Shown: positions 6,935 through 16,337, counted from the stretch's first letter. The stretch is 64,000 nt of DNA from an uncultured Oscillospiraceae bacterium (GCA_934655875.1 CAKUHB010000005.1:1-64000); one strand, 5' to 3'. Made by a program: numbers and translations. The notes: a model not told the origin generated them from the sequence alone.

Positions 6935-6974
6935 ACCCCCGGACAGGAGCGCACGATGGCTCCCGTCCGGGGGT
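6935..6974. terminator. bidirectional terminator between SDR and DUF624 genes
   Basis: ACCCCCGGAC pairs with GTCCGGGGGT, with inner pairing AGGAGC/GGCTCCC, between two converging genes. Confidence 0.75.
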
Positions 6975-6987
6975 CTGTATTTCAGGA

Positions 6988-7614
6988 TCAATCGAGGTTA
7001 AAGTATTTCTTGAAAATACGCCGCAGCAGGAGGGAATTGATCGCTGCGACCAGTGCTGCGCCGATCGCAACCCAGAAAATGCAGGATTTCATGAAGAACT
7101 CCGGCAGGCAGAGAAACAAAATGGGGGCCAGAAGATTGAGAGCTGCCATAATGAGCGAAACCGGCAGATTGCCGATGGCAAGATAGCAGGCGTTTTTCAG
7201 CGTGTTCCGGATCGAATTGTCAAACTGCGCGAGCAGGGGATAGATGTACGCGCTGATGAGCGTCAGAAGAACAGCCGGGAGACAGAAGACAACGCCTGTC
7301 CAGAGCGTCTGCGTGACTGCACCGGACAGATACAGCCACAGCTCATAGCAGACGAGTACGGTCGGGATGAGCAGGATGAAAAACAACAGCGTGGCCTGCC
7401 GGAAGTTCAGCCGGAAGGAGTTCCAGAACATTCGCACGACGCCGCTTCCTTCACCGCGGACAAGATGGAGCGCAACGCAGTACATCGCCGTTGTGGAAGC
7501 ACCGATGGTGACGATCGGGAGAGAGAAGACGAGCCACAGAACGTTCAGGATCACAAGATCCGCAACGCGCGAAAAAAACTCCCAGAACGGGGAATCAAAC
7601 CGGAAAAATTTCAT
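6988..7614 (-). CDS. YesL-like DUF624 membrane protein
   Basis: A 208-residue, very hydrophobic protein with about five membrane segments. The N-terminal FDSPFWEFFSRVADLVILN is typical of DUF624/YesL proteins, which are nearly always found beside carbohydrate ABC transporters of the MalFG type. That is the case here: the divergent transporter starts at 7866. The start at 7614 has AGAGGT six bases upstream; 16 further in-frame codons are unlikely to be used. Function in the family is unknown, though a membrane accessory to sugar uptake or sensing is usually supposed. Promoter at 7661-7689. Confidence 0.8.
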   Translation of the reverse strand: MKFFRFDSPFWEFFSRVADLVILNVLWLVFSLPIVTIGASTTAMYCVALHLVRGEGSGVVRMFWNSFRLNFRQATLLFFILLIPTVLVCYELWLYLSGAVTQTLWTGVVFCLPAVLLTLISAYIYPLLAQFDNSIRNTLKNACYLAIGNLPVSLIMAALNLLAPILFLCLPEFFMKSCIFWVAIGAALVAAINSLLLRRIFKKYFNLD

Positions 7615-7660
7615 GAAATTACCTCTTTTGCAATGAGATGCGGGAATGTCTGCTGCTGAC

Positions 7661-7689
7661 ATTATATAGTTCCGATACTAAAAACGCAA
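7661..7689 (-). promoter_or_regulatory. promoter of the DUF624 gene
   Basis: Minus strand TTGCGT (7684-7689), 17-base spacer, TATAAT (7661-7666). Confidence 0.65.
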
Positions 7690-7776
7690 GGGGATCGAAA
7701 AACACGAATAAAGTGCACAAAAACGGAAAGGCTGAATCATACAAAGTGCTGAATTTATTTTATGGCCATTTTTTGA

Positions 7777-7805
7777 TTGCTCCGGGCAGGAAAATGTAGT
7801 ATAAT
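7777..7805 (+). promoter_or_regulatory. promoter of the sugar ABC operon
   Basis: TTGCTC (7777-7782), 17-base spacer, TATAAT (7800-7805), directly upstream of the LacI-type palindrome. Confidence 0.6.
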
Positions 7806-7819
7806 ATGGTCATGGGAAA

Positions 7820-7833
7820 TGGAAACGTTTCCA
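7820..7833. promoter_or_regulatory. LacI-type operator TGGAAACGTTTCCA
   Basis: A perfect 14-base palindrome with the central CG typical of LacI-family operators, placed just after the -10 box so that a bound repressor would block initiation. The lacI-like gene at 11269 is the obvious candidate; CcpA-like binding is an alternative. Confidence 0.65.
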
Positions 7834-7865
7834 GTTTTTCAAAAACCATTACAGGAGGAAATACC

Positions 7866-9257
7866 ATGAAAAAGATCATCGCATTGCTTCTCGCGCTCGT
7901 GATGGTTCTGGGCCTTGCAGCCTGCGCTTCCAAGCAGACTGAGACCCCCGCCGAACCCGCCGAGACCGAGACCCCGGCTGACACCTCTGCAACTGAGACC
8001 ACGCCGGCTGACACCGAGACTGAGACCGAAGCTCCCGCTGCTGAAGCGACCGGCTCTGTCTACTACCTGAACTTCAAGCCCGAAGCTGACCAGGCCTGGC
8101 AGGATATTGCCAAGACCTACACCGAGCTGACCGGCGTTCCCGTCAAGGTCGTTACTGCCGCTTCCGGCACCTACGACACCACGCTGACCGCTGAACTCGA
8201 CAAGAGCTCCGCTCCGACCCTGTTCCAGTGCGGCAACCAGGGCGCCATCAACTCCTACGGCGAATACTGCTATCCGCTCGACGGCACGGCTATCATGGAT
8301 CAGATGACCACCGACGCCTTCAACCTCAAGGATGAGGACGGCAACACTCTGTCCATCGGCTACTGCTACGAAGCATTCGGCATCATTGTCAACAAGGCTC
8401 TGCTTGAGAAGGCTGGTCACTCCATCGACGAGATCACCAACTTCGACTCCCTGAAGGCTGTCGCTGACGACATCCACGCAAGAGCTTCCGAGCTTGGCTT
8501 CGACGCATTCTCCTCTGCCGGTCTCGACGGCTCCTCCAGCTGGCGTTTCTCCGGCCATCTGGCCAACATGCCGCTGTACTATGAGTTCCGTGACGACGGC
8601 GTGACTGCTCAGCCCGCCACCATCACCGGCGCTTACCTCGACAACTTCAAGAACATCTGGGATCTGTACACCACTGATACCGCTACCACCGGTGCTGCTC
8701 TGGCTACCGCTACCGGCGACGAGTCCGAAGCTGAATTTGGCGAGGGCAAGGCTGTGTTCTATCAGAACGGCACTTGGGAATATTCCAACCTGACCGCTGC
8801 TGACAAGTTCGCCATGGATCCCGCTGATCTGGCTATGATCCCCATCTACTGCGGTGTTGACGGCGAAGAGAAGGCCGGCCTCTGCGCCGGTACCGAGAAC
8901 TGCTGGGCCATCAACAACGAAGCTTCCGAAGAGGATATTCAGGCTACCATCGACTTCCTCGTCTGGGTTGTTACCTCTGACGAAGGTACCACGATGCTGG
9001 CACGAGAGTTTGGCCCCTGCCCGTTCAAGGACGCCAAGGAGCCGGAGAACGTCTTCTTCCAGGATGCCAACCGGTACACAGCTGAGGGCAACTACGTTGT
9101 CACCTGGGCCTTCAACTGGACGCCTGCTGTTGACGACTGGCGCGCTGCTGTCGTTTCTGCTCTGACGCAGTACACGGCTGGTACCGGCGACTGGGACGCT
9201 GTGAAGACCGCTTTCGTTGACGGCTGGGCTGCACAGTATGCCAAGGAGAATGCCTGA
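7866..9257 (+). CDS. carbohydrate ABC transporter substrate-binding lipoprotein
   Basis: A 463-residue family 1 extracellular solute-binding protein. The signal peptide MKKIIALLLALVMVLGLAAC ends in lipobox LAAC with Cys20 as lipid anchor, followed by a Thr/Glu/Pro/Ala-rich linker (about 21-60) and the periplasmic-binding-protein fold. The start at 7866 has AGGAGG seven bases upstream; the 20 codons before it would cover the operator. It is the first gene of the operon with two MalFG-type permeases, with no ATPase gene nearby, so a shared MsmK-type ATPase is expected. Codon use is strongly biased (GCT, GGT, CTG), as for a highly expressed gene. MalQ and GlgP downstream suggest maltodextrins, but the sugar is not shown by the sequence. 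Confidence 0.88.
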   Translation: MKKIIALLLALVMVLGLAACASKQTETPAEPAETETPADTSATETTPADTETETEAPAAEATGSVYYLNFKPEADQAWQDIAKTYTELTGVPVKVVTAASGTYDTTLTAELDKSSAPTLFQCGNQGAINSYGEYCYPLDGTAIMDQMTTDAFNLKDEDGNTLSIGYCYEAFGIIVNKALLEKAGHSIDEITNFDSLKAVADDIHARASELGFDAFSSAGLDGSSSWRFSGHLANMPLYYEFRDDGVTAQPATITGAYLDNFKNIWDLYTTDTATTGAALATATGDESEAEFGEGKAVFYQNGTWEYSNLTAADKFAMDPADLAMIPIYCGVDGEEKAGLCAGTENCWAINNEASEEDIQATIDFLVWVVTSDEGTTMLAREFGPCPFKDAKEPENVFFQDANRYTAEGNYVVTWAFNWTPAVDDWRAAVVSALTQYTAGTGDWDAVKTAFVDGWAAQYAKENA

Positions 9258-9290
9258 GTTCAGGTGAACTCCCATATTGTCTGACGCTGC

Positions 9291-9320
9291 GAGGGGCGAG
9301 CATCCGCTCGCCCCTCTTTT
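9291..9320 (+). terminator. terminator-like hairpin between binding protein and permeases
   Basis: GAGGGGCGAGC/GCTCGCCCCTC with a 4-base loop followed by TTTT. A second GC hairpin (9331-9366) follows. Partial termination here would give more binding protein than permease. Confidence 0.7.
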
Positions 9321-9397
9321 CAAAAATGCTTCAGGCGGCGGCGCACAGCGCTGTGCCGCGGCCTGAGTGATTTTTGCAGATTAAAGGAGAGAGATTG

Positions 9398-10312
9398 ATG
9401 AAGGTTCGAACAAGAAAACGTGATCAGGCAGCGCTGAACTCCAAGCTGATTCGCCGCCCGATCCAGCACTGGTTCTGGCTGTTCCTGCTGCCGACGTTTG
9501 CCGCATTCTGCGTAGGCTTTTTGTACCCGTTCCTAAAGGGCATTTTCCTGTCGTTCTGCAAGTTTAAGACGACAAGCAAGTGGACCTGGATCGGCCTGAA
9601 GAACTATGTGACGATTTTCCAGGACGAGGGCTTTTTGCACGCGTTCTGGTTCACGGCGCTCTTTGCAATCGTGTCACTGCTGATCATCAACGTGCTGGCC
9701 TTCGCGGTCGCCTATGCGCTGACGCGCGGCATCAAGGGCTCGAACATTTTCCGGACGGTCTTCTTCATGCCGAACCTCATCGGCGGTATCGTCCTGGGCT
9801 ATATCTGGCTGATGATCTTCGACGGCATCCTGAGCCATTATGACACCGCTGTTGTCCTGAACAGCAAGTTTGGCTTCTGGGGACTTATTATCCTTCTTTG
9901 CTGGCAGCAGATCGGATATATGATGATCATTTATATTGCCGGCCTGCAATCAATCCCCGAGGATATGCTGGAAGCGGCTAAAATCGACGGCGCGTCCGGC
10001 TGGAAGTCCCTGTGGCACATCACCATCCCGAATGTCATGCCGTCCATCACCATCTGCACGTTCCTGTCGCTGACCAACGGCTTCAAGCTCTACGACCAGA
10101 ACCTTGCGCTGACCGGCGGCGAACCGTTCCGCCAGCTGGCTGACGGCAACGTCATCAAGACGACCGAAATGCTGGCACTCAACATCGTCTCCTCCAACAC
10201 CAGCAATACCAAGGGGCCTGGACAGGCGAAGGCCGTCGTGTTCTTCATCCTGGTCGGCATCATCGGCATTGCCCAGCTTGTTGCGACGAGAAAGAAGGAG
10301 GTGCAGCAGTAA
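9398..10312 (+). CDS. sugar ABC transporter permease (MalF type)
   Basis: A 304-residue inner-membrane permease with about six membrane segments. The conserved EAA loop that docks the ATPase is visible as EDMLEAAKIDGASGWKSLW around residues 187-205. AAAGGAGAGAG precedes the start at 9398. The stop overlaps the next permease start by one base (TAATG), so the two are coupled and should form the heterodimeric channel for the binding protein encoded upstream. Confidence 0.9.
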   Translation: MKVRTRKRDQAALNSKLIRRPIQHWFWLFLLPTFAAFCVGFLYPFLKGIFLSFCKFKTTSKWTWIGLKNYVTIFQDEGFLHAFWFTALFAIVSLLIINVLAFAVAYALTRGIKGSNIFRTVFFMPNLIGGIVLGYIWLMIFDGILSHYDTAVVLNSKFGFWGLIILLCWQQIGYMMIIYIAGLQSIPEDMLEAAKIDGASGWKSLWHITIPNVMPSITICTFLSLTNGFKLYDQNLALTGGEPFRQLADGNVIKTTEMLALNIVSSNTSNTKGPGQAKAVVFFILVGIIGIAQLVATRKKEVQQ

Positions 10313-11172
10313 TGAAAAAGACTTCCACGTTCCATGCGGAAAAGCGTGCGCATACCATTCTGACTGTTTTCTTTACCGTTCTGGCTGTTGCATATCTGTA
10401 CCCGATCCTGCTTGTTCTGATCAACTCGTTCAAGACAAACGCAGCTATCAACCTCGACACCTTCGCACTGCCGAACAGCGAGACCTTCATGGGCTGGCAG
10501 AACTACATCAAGGGCATGACCTTCGGCAACTACCCGTTCTACCGGTCGGTGGAATACAGCGTGGTCATCACGATTCTGTCGGTTGCGCTGATCCTTGTGT
10601 GCACGTCCATGGCGGCGTGGTATATTTCCCGCGTGGGCAGCCTGTTCAGCAAGATCGTCTATATGCTCTGCGTGTTCTCCATGATCGTCCCGTTCCAGAT
10701 GGTCATGTTCACGCTGTCGAAGACCGCGGATACGCTCAAGCTCAACACGCCGTGGACGATCCCGGTGATCTATCTCGGCTTTGGCGCGGGTCTTGCCGTC
10801 TTCATGTTTTCCGGCTTTGTCAAATCCATCCCGCTTGAGATCGAAGAAGCGGCCGCCATCGACGGCTGCGGGCCGGTACGGACATTCTTCTCGGTCGTTC
10901 TGCCGATGCTCAAGCCGACGCTTGTCTCTGTCGGTGTGCTGGAGATCATGTGGGTCTGGAACGACTATCTGCTGCCGTATCTGGTGCTCGACCGCACCCA
11001 GTATATGACCATCCCCATCCACATCCAGTATCTCAAGGGCAGCTACGGCACCGTCGACATGGGCGCGACCATGGCGCTCATCCTGCTGGCAATCATCCCT
11101 GTCGTCATTTTCTACCTTTGCTGCCAGCAGTATATTATCAAGGGCGTTGCAGCCGGCGCAGTCAAGGGGTAA
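10312..11172 (+). CDS. sugar ABC transporter permease (MalG type)
   Basis: A 286-residue permease with about six membrane segments and the EAA loop LEIEEAAAIDGCGPVRTFF near residues 177-195. GGAGG in the end of the previous gene serves as ribosome site. It is the second half of the channel; no ATP-binding subunit follows, which is common for CUT1 transporters in Bacillota that share one ATPase. Confidence 0.9.
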   Translation: MKKTSTFHAEKRAHTILTVFFTVLAVAYLYPILLVLINSFKTNAAINLDTFALPNSETFMGWQNYIKGMTFGNYPFYRSVEYSVVITILSVALILVCTSMAAWYISRVGSLFSKIVYMLCVFSMIVPFQMVMFTLSKTADTLKLNTPWTIPVIYLGFGAGLAVFMFSGFVKSIPLEIEEAAAIDGCGPVRTFFSVVLPMLKPTLVSVGVLEIMWVWNDYLLPYLVLDRTQYMTIPIHIQYLKGSYGTVDMGATMALILLAIIPVVIFYLCCQQYIIKGVAAGAVKG

Positions 11173-11268
11173 GTTTCCGGCGAATTTGCAGAACCCAGTG
11201 GATTTTTCGCAGATCGTGTATTATATTGATATCGACCAAAACCTGAAATCCAAGGGGTGCATGCAGCT

Positions 11269-12282
11269 ATGACAATCAAGGATCTTGCCCGACTGAGCGG
11301 CTATTCGCTTGGGACGGTTTCACGCGTCCTCAACAACCAGCCCAACGTATCGGAGAAGGCGAGAGCGGCCATTCTTGCCATTGCGGAGGAGAGCGGCTTT
11401 GAGCTCAACGAGAGCGCGCAGCTTCTGAAGCAGCAGCGCTCCAACGCCATCCTCATTATCGTCAAGGGCACGGCAAACGAAATGTTCGCGTCTATGGTCG
11501 AGCAGCTGCAATCGCTGTTTTCCCGGACGACGCATCCGCTGATCGTCGATTTTATCGATGAGGATGAGAACGAGGTTTTGCGCGCGGTCAAGCTTTGCCG
11601 TGAGCGCAAGCCGATGGGCGTCATGTTTCTCGGCGGCACAAACAGCTACTTCGAAAACGACTTCGAAAAGATCCGTGTTCCGGCGGTCGTCATCACGAAC
11701 GACGCAAGCGGCCTTCCGTTTGAGAACCTCTCCAGTGTGACCACGGACGACCGCCGCGGTGCAGCCTGCGCAGTGGATTATCTGATCCGCTGCGGACACC
11801 GGCAGATCGCCGTTCTTGGCGGTGACCGCTCGCTGTCCGATACGTCCCTGCAGCGGTATGAGGGCTGCGTGGACGCATTCCGTAAGAACGGCATGGAGTT
11901 CGACGAAGAAACGTTTTACCATACCGGCCGCTACAGCTATGAAGACGGCTACATCGGCATGCAGGCCGTTCTGCGCCAGACGCCGCAGGTGACAGCCGTG
12001 TTCGCCATGGCGGACGTCATTGCCATCGGCGCCATGCGGGCCATGGCCGATCAGGGGCTTCGTGTCCCGGAGGATATTTCGGTCATCGGCTACGATGGAC
12101 TGAAGATCGGAAGCTTTTATACGCCGAAACTCTCGACGGTATCGCAGTCTGTGGAGCTTCTGGCCCGGCGCAGCTTTTCCGTGCTGATGGATCACATCGA
12201 GCACGGCGGCGCAGCGCGCCATTTAACTGTACCGTTTACGCTTTCCAACCGGGAAAGCGTCAGAAAACTGGAGATTCCCTGA
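11269..12282 (+). CDS. LacI family transcriptional regulator
   Basis: A 337-residue repressor. The N-terminal helix-turn-helix MTIKDLARLSGYSLGTVSRV (1-20) and hinge are followed by a periplasmic-binding-like sensor domain (about 60-330, with SVIGYDGLKIGSFYTP near the end). I use ATG at 11269 with AAGGGG 11 bases upstream; a GTG four codons earlier sits too close to that site. It lies between the sugar permeases and malQ, and probably acts at the palindrome 7820-7833. The inducer is unknown. Confidence 0.88.
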   Translation: MTIKDLARLSGYSLGTVSRVLNNQPNVSEKARAAILAIAEESGFELNESAQLLKQQRSNAILIIVKGTANEMFASMVEQLQSLFSRTTHPLIVDFIDEDENEVLRAVKLCRERKPMGVMFLGGTNSYFENDFEKIRVPAVVITNDASGLPFENLSSVTTDDRRGAACAVDYLIRCGHRQIAVLGGDRSLSDTSLQRYEGCVDAFRKNGMEFDEETFYHTGRYSYEDGYIGMQAVLRQTPQVTAVFAMADVIAIGAMRAMADQGLRVPEDISVIGYDGLKIGSFYTPKLSTVSQSVELLARRSFSVLMDHIEHGGAARHLTVPFTLSNRESVRKLEIP

Positions 12283-12349
12283 GCGGCGTCATTCCTGATC
12301 CCTGCTGCTTCGGGTGTCTCACGGAGAAATGCATATAAAGAGTGATACT

Positions 12350-13831
12350 ATGAAAAGAAGCAGTGGAATTTTAATGCATATCACCTCGCTGCCGTCGCCT
12401 TACGGCATCGGCAGCATGGGAAAGGCTGCGTTTGACTTTGTGGATTTCCTGAAAAAAGCCAGGCAGACCTATTGGCAGATCCTGCCGATTAATCCGCCGG
12501 GATACGGCGATTCTCCGTATCAGGCATTCTCCACCTTTGCGGGGAATCCCTATCTGATCGATCTGGATTCGCTCGTGGAATGCGGATGGCTCTGTACGGA
12601 GGAGCTGACCGGCATTGAATGGGGCAAACGGGATGATCAGGTTGACTATTCCGCCATGTATACCCAGCGCCTGCGCGTGCTGCACATGGCATGGAACCGG
12701 TTCCGGAAGGAACCGCCTGCGGACTTTGAAGACTATATCGCGCAGGAGCGCGCATGGCTGGACGAGTATGTCCTGTTCATGGCGGTAAAGGCGCATTTCG
12801 GCGACGGGCCGTGGACTGCGTGGCCGTTGGATATCCGGCTCCACCAGCCGGAAGCGATGGAGCATTACCGGACGCTGCTGCAGGATGAGATCGAGTTCCA
12901 ATGCTTTATGCAGTACTGCTTCCATGTGCAGTGGCAGCGCCTGCGTAAGTACGCACACGAAAACGGGATCCGGATCATCGGCGATATCCCGATCTATGTG
13001 CCGCTTGACTCGGCTGATGTCTGGTCGCACCCGGAGAATTTCCAGCTGACGCGCACGCGCCGGCCGCGGGTCGTGGCGGGCTGCCCGCCTGACGGCTTCA
13101 ATGCCAACGGCCAGTATTGGGGCAATCCCATTTATGATTGGGAGCGCATGGAGCAGAACGGCTTCTCGTGGTGGATGGATCGTCTGCGCGAAGCAGGATG
13201 GAATTTCGACGTCGTCCGCATCGACCATTTCCGCGGCATTGAGAGCTATTGGTCCATCCCTGCTGTCAACCGGACGGCGCGGAAAGGCGAATGGGTCAAG
13301 GGCCCGGGCATGAAGCTCATCCGGGCGATCCGGGAAAATTGTCCGAATACGGAGTTTATTGCCGAAGATCTTGGCTTCCTGACGCCGGAGGTGCAGCAGA
13401 TGGTAAAGGAATCGGGATTCCCGGGCATGAAGGTGCTGGAATTTGCCTTTGACCCGCGCGAGCCGAGCAACTACCTGCCGCACAAATACGGGGAAAACTG
13501 CATTTGCTATACTGGAACGCATGACAACGAAACGCTGGTGCAGTGGTGCGAGGGGCTGGACGCCGATTCCGACGCCTACGCGCGCGACTATCTGCACATT
13601 GGGCCGGAGGACGATCTGGCCGGCGCGATCATCAAGGCCGGCATGCAGTCCAAGGCGCAGCTGTTCGTGATGCAGATGCAGGACTATCTGCGTCTCGGAA
13701 AAGAATCGCGGATGAACGAGCCAGGAAAGCTCCTGCCGTCCAACTGGCGCTGGCGGATGCTGCTCGGTGCGGCAAATGATGCGCTGGCTGAAGAAATTGC
13801 AGGTTTGACAGCACAGGCAAAGCGTGTATAA
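12350..13831 (+). CDS. malQ: 4-alpha-glucanotransferase (GH77, amylomaltase)
   Basis: A 493-residue cytosolic GH77 enzyme that transfers alpha-1,4-glucan segments between maltodextrins. Catalytic residues of the family are visible: nucleophile Asp292 in VVRIDHFRG, acid/base Glu339 in IAEDLG, and Asp392 in GTHDNE. The substrate loop DIPIYVPLDSADVWSHP is intact. The start at 12350 (MKRSSGILMHITSLPSPYG) matches the usual N-terminus. It lies 67 bases after lacI and is followed by glgP, forming the usual maltodextrin pair. The glgP promoter lies inside its last codons. Confidence 0.93.
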   Translation: MKRSSGILMHITSLPSPYGIGSMGKAAFDFVDFLKKARQTYWQILPINPPGYGDSPYQAFSTFAGNPYLIDLDSLVECGWLCTEELTGIEWGKRDDQVDYSAMYTQRLRVLHMAWNRFRKEPPADFEDYIAQERAWLDEYVLFMAVKAHFGDGPWTAWPLDIRLHQPEAMEHYRTLLQDEIEFQCFMQYCFHVQWQRLRKYAHENGIRIIGDIPIYVPLDSADVWSHPENFQLTRTRRPRVVAGCPPDGFNANGQYWGNPIYDWERMEQNGFSWWMDRLREAGWNFDVVRIDHFRGIESYWSIPAVNRTARKGEWVKGPGMKLIRAIRENCPNTEFIAEDLGFLTPEVQQMVKESGFPGMKVLEFAFDPREPSNYLPHKYGENCICYTGTHDNETLVQWCEGLDADSDAYARDYLHIGPEDDLAGAIIKAGMQSKAQLFVMQMQDYLRLGKESRMNEPGKLLPSNWRWRMLLGAANDALAEEIAGLTAQAKRV

Positions 13832-13832
13832 T
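13805..13832 (+). promoter_or_regulatory. promoter of glgP inside the end of malQ
   Basis: TTGACA (13805-13810), 16-base spacer, TATAAT (13827-13832); the -10 overlaps the malQ stop codon. Confidence 0.7.
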
Positions 13833-13847
13833 ACCAATGAACATTCT

Positions 13848-13887
13848 GGCGTCCACCCATCCGTGCCGGAAGGGTGGACGCCCTTTT
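13848..13887 (+). terminator. leader hairpin before glgP: terminator or attenuator
   Basis: GGCGTCCACCC (13848-13858) pairs with GGGTGGACGCC (13872-13882), then CTTTT. It lies only 16 bases downstream of the -10 box at 13827, inside the leader of glgP, so it would end malQ transcription and also attenuate the glgP transcript. Confidence 0.6.
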
Positions 13888-13937
13888 GAAAGCCGCGCGC
13901 AGCTTTGCACGCGGCAATCCCAGGAAGGAGTAACCCT

Positions 13938-16271
13938 ATGAGTGAGTTTTCAAACCGTATCGTAAAGCAGACAGAAGCGCTGCTCCATTTCCAGCACGAT
14001 GAGACGCTGCAGGAGACCACACCCGAGCGTCTGCATGAAGCGCTGGGGCAGGTCATCATGATGGAGATTAGCGACAACTGGACAAAGAACAAGCGCCGTC
14101 AGGCGCCGGGCCGCCGCGCGTTTTATTTTTCGGCGGAGTATCTGGTCGGACGTCTGGTCTACAGCAATCTCTTTAACCTCGGCATCCTGCGCGAGGTGAA
14201 GACGGCCTTCGCAGAGAAGGGCGTGGATCTGGCCTGTCTGGAGCATATCGAGGACGCGGCGCTCGGCAACGGCGGCCTTGGCCGTCTGGCAGCCTGCTTC
14301 CTTGACAGTGCCGCGACGCTGGATCTGCCGCTGACCGGGTATGGCCTTCGGTATCGGTTCGGCCTGTTCAAGCAGTCGTTTGTGCATGGCTGCCAGCGCG
14401 AGAACGCGGACGACTGGACCAAATACGGCGATCCGTGGAGCCACCGCCGCGACAAGCTGGCGGTCAAGGTGAAATTTGCCGACCAGACGGTCAACTGCGT
14501 GCCGTATGATATGCCCGTCATCGGCTATCAGACGAATACCGTCGGGACGCTTCGCCTGTGGCAGTGCGAAGCGGAGGAAGAGCTGAACTTTGACGCCTTT
14601 AACGCGCAGGACTATGTCAAGGCGCTGGAAAAGAAGAACAAGGCGGAGGATATCACGCGCGTGCTCTATCCGAACGACTCCACATGGGAGGGCAAGCGCC
14701 TGCGTATCAAGCAGCAGTATGTCCTCTCCAGCGCGTCCTTGCAGGACATTCTGCGCGATTACCGCGCGGAGCACGGCACAGATTATTACCGGCTGCCGGA
14801 GTTTGTGGCTGTCCAGCTCAATGACACGCACCCCGCCATGTCTATCCCAGAGCTGATTCGGCTTCTGATGGCAGAAGGACTGGATTTTGACGCTGCGTTC
14901 GAGCTGACGCGCCGCGTATTCGCGTATACCAACCATACGGTCATGGGCGAAGCGCTGGAAAAGTGGGATCTGGAGCTGCTGCGCTCCGTTGTGCCGGAGG
15001 TCTGCGAGATCATCGAGCGTATCGACGCGCGGCTCAAGCAGGAGCATCCGCATTCGAACCTCTTTATCGTCAAGGACGGGCAGGCGCATATGGCCAATCT
15101 GTCTGTCTACGTTTCCACTGCGGTCAACGGCGTCGCGGAGATCCATTCGCAGATCCTGAAGGATGACCTGTTCAAGGATTGGTATGCCGTCTATCCCGAG
15201 CGCTTCCAGAACAAGACGAACGGCATTACGCCGCGCCGCTGGCTGGGCCTTTCCAACCCGGAGCTTTGCGGCCTGCTTGACAGTAAGATCGGCAGCGGCT
15301 ACCTCAAGGAGCTCGACAAGCTTGCCGGCCTTAAGAGCGAGATCGATGAAATGACGATCAAGCAGTTTAATGCCATCAAGCTCGAGAAAAAGCGCCAGCT
15401 TTGCCGCGTGATCGAGGAGCAGGAGGGCGTTGCGCTCGACCCGACGTTCATCTTCGACGTACAGGTCAAGCGTCTGCACGAGTATAAGCGCCAGCTTCTC
15501 AACGCGCTGGGCATCATGGATCTGTACCTGTCCATCAAGGACGGCAGCATCCGCGACTTTACGCCGACGGCCTTCATCTTCGGCGCGAAGGCAGCGCCCG
15601 GCTACCGCCGCGCAAAAGCAATTATCCATTATGTCAACCGCGTTGCGGATCTTATCAACAACGATCCAGCCATGGACGGCGTGATGAAGGTCGTCTTCGT
15701 GCAGAACTACAATTGCTCCTATGCCGAGCATATCATTCCTGCTGCCGATATCTCCGAGCAGATCTCGCCCGCCGGTACGGAAGCATCCGGCACCGGCAAC
15801 ATGAAGCTGATGCTGAACGGCGCGGTGACGCTCGGCACGCTGGACGGCGCGAACGTGGAGATCGCTGAGCAGGCCGGCCGTGAGAACGAGTATATCTTCG
15901 GCGCGACGGTCGAGGAGATCAACATGGTAAAGCCCAGCTACAATGCGCGCAGCTTCTATGAAGCGAACCCGAACCTGCGCCGCGCGGTCGATACGCTGAT
16001 CGACGGCACTGTCCCGACGGATGAGGAGCAGCATGAGCTGTACACATCCCTGCTCGAGGGCGCCAGCTGGCACAAGCCGGACCAGTATTTCCTGTTCTAT
16101 GACTTCGACAGCTACAAAAAGGCGCGTCTGGCAGCCAACCGGGATTACAATGACCGCATTGCCTTTGGCCGCAAGTGCCTGCTGAACGTCGCTTCCGCGG
16201 GGAAATTCTCCTCGGATCGCACGATCCGTCAGTATGCGGACGAGATCTGGCATATCAAGCCTGTAAAATAA
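13938..16271 (+). CDS. glgP: glycogen/starch/alpha-glucan phosphorylase
   Basis: A 777-residue GT35 enzyme releasing glucose-1-phosphate from alpha-1,4-glucans. The PLP-binding lysine is Lys623 in ASGTGNMKLMLNG, and the following GTLDGANVEI is intact. The GNGGLGRLAACFLDS motif is present in the N-terminal half. Length is slightly short of animal/plant enzymes, as is usual for Bacillota. The start at 13938 has AGGAAGGAG seven bases upstream. It works with MalQ on imported maltodextrin or on stored glycogen; no glgA/B/C lies here. Confidence 0.93.
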   Translation: MSEFSNRIVKQTEALLHFQHDETLQETTPERLHEALGQVIMMEISDNWTKNKRRQAPGRRAFYFSAEYLVGRLVYSNLFNLGILREVKTAFAEKGVDLACLEHIEDAALGNGGLGRLAACFLDSAATLDLPLTGYGLRYRFGLFKQSFVHGCQRENADDWTKYGDPWSHRRDKLAVKVKFADQTVNCVPYDMPVIGYQTNTVGTLRLWQCEAEEELNFDAFNAQDYVKALEKKNKAEDITRVLYPNDSTWEGKRLRIKQQYVLSSASLQDILRDYRAEHGTDYYRLPEFVAVQLNDTHPAMSIPELIRLLMAEGLDFDAAFELTRRVFAYTNHTVMGEALEKWDLELLRSVVPEVCEIIERIDARLKQEHPHSNLFIVKDGQAHMANLSVYVSTAVNGVAEIHSQILKDDLFKDWYAVYPERFQNKTNGITPRRWLGLSNPELCGLLDSKIGSGYLKELDKLAGLKSEIDEMTIKQFNAIKLEKKRQLCRVIEEQEGVALDPTFIFDVQVKRLHEYKRQLLNALGIMDLYLSIKDGSIRDFTPTAFIFGAKAAPGYRRAKAIIHYVNRVADLINNDPAMDGVMKVVFVQNYNCSYAEHIIPAADISEQISPAGTEASGTGNMKLMLNGAVTLGTLDGANVEIAEQAGRENEYIFGATVEEINMVKPSYNARSFYEANPNLRRAVDTLIDGTVPTDEEQHELYTSLLEGASWHKPDQYFLFYDFDSYKKARLAANRDYNDRIAFGRKCLLNVASAGKFSSDRTIRQYADEIWHIKPVK

Positions 16272-16281
16272 GAAAACCGCA

Positions 16282-16309
16282 GCGCAAGGCCGGAAAACCG
16301 GTCTTGCGC
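16282..16309 (+). terminator. terminator after glgP
   Basis: GCGCAAGGCCGG/CCGGTCTTGCGC (one G-T pair) with AAAA loop, then TTGCGTTTG. The T-run is weak. Confidence 0.6.
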
Positions 16310-16337
16310 TTGCGTTTGTGAAAGGGAAGCTGCAATC

